DNA of 27,279 bases from Calvatia gigantea (Eukaryota; Basidiomycota; Agaricomycetes; Agaricales; Lycoperdaceae), in assembly GCA_025093985.1 (NCBI GenBank), contig JACAAK010000046.1, forward strand, positions 1-27,279, in the 5' to 3' direction. Below are positions 19,834 to 27,279 of the stretch, piece after piece. The stretch's first letter is position 1. Each line of letters opens with the position of its first letter. Below the pieces are notes generated by a model. That model ran no database searches. It was not told the origin of the DNA and saw only the letters and a list, made by a program, of their open reading frames with translations. Made by a program: the position numbers and the translations under genes.

Positions 19834-20934
19834 TTATGAACAGTAAGTGTCAACAGACCCTATTAAAACTAACATTTTTTTGTGTCGAATTTTATCAGCT
19901 TCATCTTTAGAGATAGAAGACTGTGCTTGTTCATTTCTTACTTCTTGAGGTGTTTTATTAGTCTGAGGCCTTGGGTGAGGGGTATTATTTTCTTCTAGAA
20001 CAGCAGGGTAACTAGAAACTTTAAAATCATTTAAAATTGCCTTTTGCTTCTCATTTGCTTTTTGAATAATGCTATTTGACTCTTTTCCGTCAGCGACAAT
20101 TTTTATTACAGTGTCAGGATTTCTAACAATAACTGGCAAGTTACCATTTTCATCACTATTAACTCTAACTCTTGTTTCCCCCGAAATATATTTACCATTA
20201 TTTTGAGAGACGATGGTCACTTTTTTATTTTTCAGCTCTAAACCAGAGCTATCTTTTAAAGTAATATAGATTTTTCTTTTGCAACAATTTTCTAAGTCAA
20301 AACCACCAAACATCGATATATATGAGGAAATATGCGTACCATTTGCATCAGATACAGCAGATTTTTGCTGAAATTGAGGTGAACCAAGAAAAGTAGCTAG
20401 CCCTCCCTCTCCCATCAAGTGTGCACCAGCAATTGCTCCTGACTCTGTTACCTCAACCCCATTAATAATTTGTCCATAATATTGGTTAAAATCTAAAATC
20501 CTCATACGTTTACACAAATGATTAATCCAATCATTTACTGCCATTAATTGTAATTCAGGTTTTGTAAGAAAATCATTAAGTGAATAGATTCCATTTTTAC
20601 CAGACCACTCTCCTTTCCAGTCATTTTTACCAAAAGTTGATCTAATAGTATTTATTTTCCCCCGCTCTTTTTCTGGGTTTAACTTTCTAAAATCTACACC
20701 TAGATCCCCCAAGTAATATCCTGTTTCAAATAAAGCAGATTCACCCATTTGGAAAAATCCACGGTGCCCCCCTGCACTTTTTTTAGCTGAAGCTATTATA
20801 TTTATCTTATGATTTGGACTTAACTTTAAATCAGCACTAGACTCTTTATAACTAACAGCTTGTATAAAACCATTTCTATTCAGATTATAATCTTGCACCG
20901 TGCCATCTTTAAATCTTATTATTTTATTCATCAT
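19834..20934 (-). pseudogene. 5' part of IS-interrupted T6SS peptidoglycan hydrolase effector
   Basis: The upstream part of the effector, from ATG 20934, with 366 codons open; the last few come from the IS. The N-terminal domain (about 1-190) resembles a lysozyme/lytic transglycosylase fold: Glu31 in SYKESS, then GFFQMG at 59-64, then a Trp/Gly-rich stretch and AHLMGEGGLATFLG. An immunoglobulin-like segment follows (about 220-285), then a Pro/Gln-rich linker. There is no signal peptide, as expected for VgrG-delivered cargo. The frame also slips in a 7-T run at 19875-19881, which would put the two halves out of frame even without the IS. I recall the A. baumannii effector Tse4 as having both activities; the match needs a search. 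Confidence 0.78.
19845..19860 (-). repeat. Right terminal inverted repeat of the IS
   Basis: AAGTGTCAACAGACCC on the plus strand; its reverse complement, GGGTCTGTTGACACTT, matches the left end at 15 of 16 bases. Confidence 0.88.
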
Positions 20935-21464
20935 TTAAACCTATCATACATTTTATATTTAAAAATATTACTAATAGATGTTTCTTTAAATATATAACCA
21001 TTTAGAACTGATGCAATTTTTATATCATCACCTATTTTGCCGCAAGATAAATTAACATCAACTTGATCTTCTTTTCTAAATCCATTTTTAATATTTTTTT
21101 GGTCTATCTTCCTTGAATAAGCAAATGAATTACCCTCATTATAAATCATAATAAGATCAGTTCTATCATCCTTCATGTCAGCCCAGTAAATATAGTAATC
21201 TTTATTTTTATATTGGATATGATTGCATATCCCTGTAGACATCCAATTTTTATCTTTGAGATTAAAACCAATTTTTCTTGCTACTTTTTTATTCTCATTA
21301 CTAAAACCTTCTTCCCAGATATCGAAACATTGCACATCTGGTAGAACACGTATTTGTACAGCTGGCTCACTCCAATATTTCATACACTCGTTAACGTTTT
21401 CCGCATATAAATTCATGCTATTCAATAGAATATATGAACCTAGCACTATCTTTAACGTCTTCAT
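20931..21464 (-). CDS. Secreted periplasmic protein between vgrG and the effector
   Basis: A 177-residue protein with a Sec signal peptide (MKTLKIVLGSYILLNSMNLYAEN, probable cleavage after Ala21). The mature domain has Cys residues that could pair (about 27, 45, 80 and 141) and Trp/Tyr-rich strands such as YKNKDYYIYWADMKDD. It starts 6 bp after the vgrG stop and its TGA overlaps the effector ATGATG by 4 bp, so all three are transcribed together. A periplasmic protein here is a good second candidate for immunity; a T6SS adaptor would be cytoplasmic. I do not recognise a family. Confidence 0.72.
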   Translation of the reverse strand: MKTLKIVLGSYILLNSMNLYAENVNECMKYWSEPAVQIRVLPDVQCFDIWEEGFSNENKKVARKIGFNLKDKNWMSTGICNHIQYKNKDYYIYWADMKDDRTDLIMIYNEGNSFAYSRKIDQKNIKNGFRKEDQVDVNLSCGKIGDDIKIASVLNGYIFKETSISNIFKYKMYDRFK

Positions 21465-21470
21465 TTTAAC

Positions 21471-24400
21471 TTAATCCTTGAGCCCAAAATTTTCAAAATC
21501 TAATTTCAAATCATCATCTTCATTTAACTCTTCAGCAATCTGCCTATTGTTATGATCATGTTCATCATCACCGCCACAACAGGTTTCATCCGGAAACTTA
21601 CTTTGGTCTTCTGTAATTTTCTCCTCTATAAGCTGTAATTTATCGGAGCTATTATTACTCTTACCAAGTAGAAGAATTTCAACGTTATCCGGATTATCAC
21701 TAAAGATCCTTTCTGTCCTTGCAAACTGATCAAGAAAACCGATGTATTCTGTTTTCTTTGCATGATTAATAACTTTATATTTGAACCCGTCTTTCAACAG
21801 ATCATTATTAATCAACTCACTAAAATCAAAGCGTCGACTAAAGATTCCACTCTCAGGCATTTTAGGTAATTCAGCATTTACTGTAGCCCCACCCACAAAA
21901 TTATGCTGCCCCGCCTTACTTTCAAACTTTCCACCTGTTGTCGTAAAAATTCCATCCCCATTGATTTTGAGCTGTGAACCACCAGCAGTCAGTACAATTT
22001 CTTTCGGACTGGTTATTTCTATTTTATCTTCTGTTGAAATTAGCTTAATCACCTTACGCGCAATCGCTTCTATTGCATCATCTTGCGCCTGTAATTCAAC
22101 TTTTCCTTTCGCAGCAAATGCCTTTAGCCCTTTTTGTGCAGCAAATAAGCTCACTTTATCCTGTGCATGCGCAATAATATTCTTCTGGGCACTTAAGTTA
22201 ATGGACCCCTGTGCACTTTCAGCGATGTCTTGAGAAGCTTGTAAAACAATATCTTCAGGCGTTGTTAAAGCAATACCATTGGGGGAAGCCAGCAGCATTA
22301 AAGCCTGACGAAAGATCTTCGCTTGAGCTTGATTCTGAGTATCCTGCGTTTGCTCTGCCTCTTGAGCATATGTCTCCATAAAACCTTGCATGGAGCCCAA
22401 CGCCTGCATGGGATTAACATTCAGTTTGCTGCCTTTATTAAAGGTTCCGCAAGCACTGGTCAGATCAAAGTCTTTCATTTCGACATTGGCAATCACTTTG
22501 CCTACATCTTTTAAAGCGGCGAATGGATCCGCATTCAATTTTTCTTTAACGCCTTTCAACTGACTTTTCAAAGCATCTGTGCCATGTTCTTCGAGGTTAT
22601 CAATAAAGGCTTTTAAATTGTCTATTGAAGCCTCTGCATCCCGAAAATAGTCTTTAAATTCATTAATCAAATTGTCCGTATCTTGACCAAATTTTTGAAT
22701 ATCCTCAAGAAAACCACCGCACGTTTTTAATGCCGAAATCGGATCCTGACTAACTGCCGTTTTAAATAAACCAACGGTTGCTTGGAGTGCTTGATTGGCC
22801 CCTTTTAACTCTACAGACTGAATCAATTTAGGCAGACGATTGACCACATTCAGTGCATCAGTCTGTTGTTTAACAGCCAAAGTACTCAGCATGTGCATAC
22901 TGTCATGACCTTGCTGCAAGATGGACTGGCTTCTGACGCAGCCAAATGATCTGCGACCGCTTGATCCTGTGCATAGGTACTAATCAAGAGACCCTTGCCT
23001 GCACGCATGGCTCCCCATTGATCCGTTCTTAACTCAAAACCCTCACCACGCCCATCACTGTTTTCAGTTGCTTTCGGATGACTGAGGTTACCGAGATTAA
23101 GCTGACTCGCTCCATGACTGCTGTGTAGCTGCACACTAATTTGCCCTGTCGTATCATCAAAACGCAGTTGGTTAAAGCCTTGCCCTGCAACTTCTTGTGA
23201 ACGGATCCCGCTGAGTTTCTTCGTCGCAGGCAATATCCCTTTCACATCAAACATGGTTTGGTGGCGCTCCGCTTCATGAATACGCCCTACGACAAAGGGT
23301 CGATCGACATCCCCCTCAAAGAAGTCGATGACCACAATTTCTCCGATACGCGGATGAAAACGTGCGCCATATCCTTCACCCGCCCATGGGGTCAATACAT
23401 CAACCCAAGCCGAGTCCGTGTCATTGTCATTTGCACCCGCACCACCATCATGAGCATGGTCATCACTACGCGTAAACATGAAGCGAACTTTAATCCGCCC
23501 CCATGCATCCACATAAATTTCTTCCCCTTCAGGCCCGACGACTTTGGCCCGTAAAGGATAGGCTACTGGACGGTGTATCCACGCTTGATATTCAGGAACA
23601 ATTTTGACCTCACGGCGCACGACAAAGAGTTCATTGGCTTGTCGTTCCTCATTCAGACCTTGCCAGCGACTTGCTTTTAGTAACAGATTGATTTGCTGTA
23701 GCAACTCTTTGGGTAAATTATTTTGGTTATAAAAGACTTTGCCTAAAATGAGAAATTCACGCTCTGCGGACACATGTTGGTCTATTTCAGGATGATCCAC
23801 CATTTCAAACCAATAGCCCACTTGCGCATCTCGAACGCTACTTTTTGCTGTGAAATATTTGGCCTGAAGCTCGTGATATTGGTTCAGTTGTTGGTTGAGA
23901 CGATCCAATTGACTGCTATTGGCAGACGTGGCCTGATCTTCACCCTGTAGATCACCCGTCCATGCTGGACTGACACACCAGACTTGTTCCAAACCCAAAC
24001 TTTCATTGTCTTGTTGATCACTGTGCTGATGCGCACTCAATACAGCCTGACTCTGATCTTGAGCTAAATGTTGCGCTTGCCAACGTTGCGTCTGTACCGT
24101 GGTGGACTGTAAGTGACGTTCAGCAATAAAACTGGTGATGCTATCAAAAGGCTCGGTGGCATGGCTGCGGTGGAAACGAATCTTTCGGCGGCCCAGCGCT
24201 GTAAAAGCTTGATTATCATCCATCAAACGAAGTTGCTGTGCCTGAATCGGTTCGGACGAACTGAGCACCATCGGAGCTTGTTCATCGATCAACCAATTAA
24301 TCCCTTCACTCCGCCATAATCGAGTGAGAAACTCAGCGTCGGTTTCATTAGACTGCATGACAAAGGGGCGTACATCATAATCACGACTCAAACCGTCTAA

Positions 24401-24870
24401 GTTCAGGCTTAAGCTGGCTGCAAATAATGTACTGTGACTTTGCCATTCGCTAAACAGAGTTTCAGTGATTTCACGAACACTTTTACTCATAAACACTCGA
24501 CTATTTCTGCGCTTATGCCACAGTGTTGTTGCATCTTCAATCGTCAGTTTATAAACAGTTAGCGCGCCATCACTTTGCCCCTGACTGGCACTGGTAATCA
24601 CCCCCGTCAGACGAGAAAGCTGTCCACATCCGTGACCTGATCAACCGCGACTCGCCCACCAATGAACTGTTTTAAAGGCAAATAAGCGTTGGTCGATAGA
24701 CATAGGATTTCAGCTTTTAGGCCCTGATTAATGCGATGTTCACCCTCAATCCGCTGAATAAACACCTGTGTGTTCAAAGCTGGATTAGAAAAATGAATAT
24801 GCAAAGCACGTTTTTGTGAGCCGAATCCAAAGGATTCCAGCATTTTATAAATAGAATTGAACATGATCAT
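21471..24870 (-). CDS. vgrG: T6SS spike protein VgrG, extended type (two frameshifts)
   Basis: A trimeric puncturing spike, about 1133 residues in full. ATG 24870 (MIMFNSIYK) is preferred over TTG 24912; an ATG at 24864 is equally possible. Domains: gp27/gp44-like base, gp5 OB-fold (VDAWGRIKVRFMF, WAGEGYGARFHPRIGEIVVIDF, GDVDRPFVVGRI), DUF2345 needle (QGSINLSAQKNIIAHAQDKV to KIEITSPKEIVLTAGGSQL), then a transthyretin-like domain (about YKVINHAKKTEYIGFLDQFA) and an acidic tail with CCGGDDEHDH. The frame breaks at 24616-24618 and near 22922, each from one missing base. Such C-terminal extensions dock effectors, so this VgrG probably carries the gene product encoded downstream. Confidence 0.93.
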
Positions 24871-24969
24871 TGTTAAGTTATTGGTTTTTATACTTGTACG
24901 CGGAGTGTACAAAATGTCTTTTTTTTAATCTAGTAAAATAATGTTAATGAAGACGCAGCTCTCAAAAAC

Positions 24970-24994
24970 AAAAAGGAGCATTACGCTCCTTTTT
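24970..24994 (-). terminator. Terminator of maeA
   Basis: A perfect 10-bp stem, AAAAAGGAGC (24970-24979) and GCTCCTTTTT (24985-24994), with a 5-base loop, 20 bp beyond the maeA stop. The flanks allow termination in both directions. The stretch 24871-24969 upstream of vgrG must hold the vgrG promoter, but I see no clear one. Confidence 0.85.
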
Positions 24995-25014
24995 GTTCAA
25001 TCTCATTTTCAGCT

Positions 25015-26715
25015 TTAGAAGGCGACACGTTTATAGTGACGATACTCTGGCTTCCAGAAGTTTTTCTCAATCGCGTGTTGCAATTGCTCATCACTAATAA
25101 TCGGGGCTACACCTGCATCCATTGCTGCTTTGGCCACTTTGAATGCTATCAACTTAGAGACTTTCTGAATTTCATCAATCTCAGGCAATAAATCTGCTGT
25201 AGGGTTGGTCAACATCGGGGAACAATCTGCCAAAGCATTACTCGATGCAATTAGCATAGAGTCTGTCACACGGCTTGCATTGGCCGCAATCACGCCTAAC
25301 CCAATGCCCGGGAAGATATATGAGTTATTGCACTGCGAAATATTATAAATTTTGCCTTGATAATTGACAGGGGCAAAAGGACTGCCTGTCGCAATCAAAG
25401 CTTTGCCATCCGTCCAGTGAATAATATCTGCTGGCACGGCTTCGACACGCGACGTTGGATTAGAGAGTGGCAAAACAATCGGACGATCACAGTTCGAAGC
25501 CAAAGTACGAATCACTTCTTCAGTGAATAAGCCCGGCTGACCCGATACGCCAATCAACACGGTAGGTTTGGCATTTTTCACGACATCAAGCAGCGAAATC
25601 ACCTCTTCAGCATTGCCCCATTCCGCAATCACGTCTGGCTTTTGTGCCAATTTACGTTGGAAATCGAGCAGGTTGGGCTGATTTTCAGTGATTAAACCAA
25701 AACGATCGACCATATACACGCGTGCACGCGCTTCGGCATCAGTTAAACCTTCAACTTTCATCTGTGCAACAATTTGCTCAGCAATCCCACAGCCTGCTGA
25801 ACCCGCACCTAAGAAGGCAACGGTTTGATCTTTGAGCTGTTTACCTGCTGCACGTGATGCAGCGATCAAACTACCCACAGAAACGGCTGCGGTACCTTGA
25901 ATATCATCATTAAAACAACAGATTTCATCACGGTATTTATTCAATAAAGGCATGGCATTATTTTGCGCGAAGTCTTCAAATTGAATCAGCGCTTTCGGCC
26001 AACGACGCTTGATCGCAGCAATCACTTCATCGACAAAAACATAGTACTCATCACCACTGATACGTGGTTGATTCCAACCCATATAAATCGGGTCATTCAG
26101 TAACTGCTGATTATTGGTCCCGACATCGAGGGTAATTGGTAAAGTGTAAGCTGGGCTAATACCACCACACGCGGTATAGAGCGACAACTTTCCAATGGGA
26201 ATACCCATTCCGCCAATGCCTTGGTCGCCCAAGCCTAAAATACGCTCACCGTCGGTAATCACAATGACTTTGACATTTTTCTTGTTGATGTTATGCAAGA
26301 TGTCATCAATATGCGCACGGTCTGGATAGGAAATAAATGTGCCACGATGGCGACGATAGATATCCGAGAAACGCTGACAAGCCTCACCCACCGTTGGGGT
26401 ATAGATGATCGGCATCATCTCACTTAAGTGGTTTTCAATGAGGTGATAGAACAAGGTTTCGTTGGTGTCTTGAATGTTACGCAAGTAAATGTGCTTATTG
26501 ATCGCATCATTAAAAGCACAATACTGTTGATAAGAACGCTGACTTTGTTCTTCAATGCTTTCTTCAACATGCGGAATTAAACCATGCAAGTTGAAGCGAG
26601 TGCGCTCTTCTTCCGTAAACGCCGATCCTTTATTTAACAGCGGCAATTCAAGTAAGGTATTGCCCGCATAAGGGATGTATAAGGGTTGTTTTGTCTTTAA
26701 ATATTCTGTCGTCAT
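25015..26715 (-). CDS. maeA: NAD-dependent malic enzyme
   Basis: A cytoplasmic oxidative decarboxylase converting malate to pyruvate and CO2, 566 residues, the size of E. coli MaeA. The N-terminal domain contains [13 protein letters not shown], and the metal/malate site is marked by [25 protein letters not shown] and [13 protein letters not shown]. The NAD-binding Rossmann motif is [16 protein letters not shown], followed by [15 protein letters not shown]. No frameshift, in contrast to several neighbours. Start ATG 26715; the ribosome site (GATAGGTA) is weak. It sets the right boundary of the T6SS island. Confidence 0.96.
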   Translation of the reverse strand: MTTEYLKTKQPLYIPYAGNTLLELPLLNKGSAFTEEERTRFNLHGLIPHVEESIEEQSQRSYQQYCAFNDAINKHIYLRNIQDTNETLFYHLIENHLSEMMPIIYTPTVGEACQRFSDIYRRHRGTFISYPDRAHIDDILHNINKKNVKVIVITDGERILGLGDQGIGGMGIPIGKLSLYTACGGISPAYTLPITLDVGTNNQQLLNDPIYMGWNQPRISGDEYYVFVDEVIAAIKRRWPKALIQFEDFAQNNAMPLLNKYRDEICCFNDDIQGTAAVSVGSLIAASRAAGKQLKDQTVAFLGAGSAGCGIAEQIVAQMKVEGLTDAEARARVYMVDRFGLITENQPNLLDFQRKLAQKPDVIAEWGNAEEVISLLDVVKNAKPTVLIGVSGQPGLFTEEVIRTLASNCDRPIVLPLSNPTSRVEAVPADIIHWTDGKALIATGSPFAPVNYQGKIYNISQCNNSYIFPGIGLGVIAANASRVTDSMLIASSNALADCSPMLTNPTADLLPEIDEIQKVSKLIAFKVAKAAMDAGVAPIISDEQLQHAIEKNFWKPEYRHYKRVAF

Positions 26716-26731
26716 TACCTATCTCGTTATA

Positions 26732-26766
26732 CATAGATTTAGATGAACCTATGGGGAGAATCTATG
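26732..26766. repeat. Inverted repeat in the maeA leader
   Basis: CATAGATT (26732-26739) and AATCTATG (26759-26766) are exact inverted repeats 19 bp apart, starting 17 bp upstream of the maeA start. Either an operator or a 5'-UTR hairpin. The rest of 26767-26987 shows nothing clear beyond AT-rich promoter-like DNA for the divergent genes. Confidence 0.35.
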
Positions 26767-26987
26767 CATCTAATTCGGCTACTAGCTTAGCGCCATTTGC
26801 TCGTCTTTTGATATTTATAAACGTGATGCAATTATCAAAGCGATTTAGTCTGAAAATAAAAATCAAACCGACTCAACGCAAAAATGACTTTACGACAGCC
26901 TTTCGGTCAAATAGCGCATGGATAAAATTTGAACTTGTATAAAGCTCAAGCTAAGCTAACGCTTTTATTTCTTCTTTATATTAAAAA

Positions 26988-27279
26988 TGATCATCAAAAA
27001 ACTGATGTTGTTGAGCCTTACGTGTCTTTACATCACACAAATGACAGCATGCCAATCTATTTCTACAACGCAAAAGACAGTGAATGATAAAATCACAGGA
27101 CTATTTAGTCATAACGAAAAACTGCCTGAAATCGATCCCAAAGGCATTGTCGATATCAGTAAAGCCACCATCGAGCAATATGAGCAACTTAGTGCAAATT
27201 TACCCTTGAACCAATGGGTCTATTTGGAAAATGAAAAACAAGGGATTTATCAGCTACAAAACAAATCGACCGAAGGCTT
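26988..27279 (+). CDS. Predicted lipoprotein, N-terminal part only
   Basis: The frame is open from ATG 26988 to the window end, 97 codons. A lipoprotein signal peptide is present: MIIKKLMLLSLTCLYITQ followed by lipobox MTAC (Cys22). The mature part is Ser/Thr-rich and then alternates charged and hydrophobic residues. No family recognised; the 3' end is outside the window. Confidence 0.72.

Larger units (their letters stand above)
19004..19860 (+). mobile_element. IS5-family insertion sequence, complete, 857 bp
   Basis: The element is bounded by 16-bp terminal inverted repeats (15 of 16 matching) and by a TA target duplication (19002-19003 and 19861-19862). It holds one transposase gene on the plus strand, against the effector it interrupts. 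Size, GGG ends and TA target suggest the IS427-like part of the IS5 family. I cannot assign an ISfinder name. Confidence 0.9.

Noticed and set aside
21781..22233. 150-codon plus-strand ORF opposite vgrG
   Set aside because: It lies wholly inside the conserved DUF2345 region of vgrG on the other strand and has no start signals.
26691..26942. Plus-strand ORF opposite the maeA start
   Set aside because: It overlaps the start of maeA on the other strand, has no ribosome site and its protein looks like translated intergenic DNA.

Overview
The window looks like chromosome from an Acinetobacter species (Gammaproteobacteria, Moraxellaceae). I base this on the AT-rich composition, the atpIBEFHAGDC operon with Acinetobacter-like protein sequences, the znuA / zur-znuC-znuB layout, and a VgrG whose N-terminus resembles Acinetobacter VgrGs. 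I did not fix the species.

Layout. 1-4.4 kb: the tail of an unknown gene, a glutathione peroxidase, a lipoprotein, an AdhP-type alcohol dehydrogenase (minus), a second lipoprotein (minus, TTG start), a small P-loop kinase-like protein and a doubtful small membrane ORF. 4.4-11.8 kb: the complete F1Fo ATP synthase operon on the minus strand, from a good sigma-70 promoter near 11.7 kb to a hairpin terminator at 4.4 kb. 11.8-15.9 kb: the zinc-uptake locus, with znuA (minus) divergent from zur-znuC-znuB (plus) around a perfect Zur-type palindrome, then a DUF523 gene with a stop codon and a convergent LysE-family exporter. 16.1-17.0 kb: a DyP-type peroxidase. 17.1-24.9 kb: an AT-rich type VI secretion (T6SS) island on the minus strand: vgrG, a secreted small protein, a large peptidoglycan-degrading effector cut by an IS5-family element, and a lipoprotein that is probably its immunity protein. 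25.0-26.7 kb: NAD-type malic enzyme maeA. The last 0.3 kb opens another lipoprotein gene.

The most interesting locus is the T6SS module. The effector appears to carry an N-terminal lysozyme/transglycosylase-like domain, immunoglobulin-like segments and a C-terminal M15-like zinc peptidase domain, so it would attack both glycan strands and peptide cross-links. This is the layout I recall for Tse4 of A. baumannii. The gene is split by an 857-bp IS with a TA target duplication. Possible immunity proteins sit on both sides: a Sec-secreted protein overlapping the effector start by 4 bp and a lipoprotein overlapping its end by 1 bp (TAATG).

Reading caution. I count about 16 single-base indels, nearly all in or beside short homopolymers, in adhP, atpC, atpD, atpG, zur, the DyP gene, vgrG, the effector and its lipoprotein neighbour. 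Because atpD and atpG should be indispensable in an obligate aerobe, most are probably sequencing or assembly errors rather than real gene decay. The IS insertion, with its clean target duplication, is certainly real. The TAA in the DUF523 gene is a substitution and may be real.
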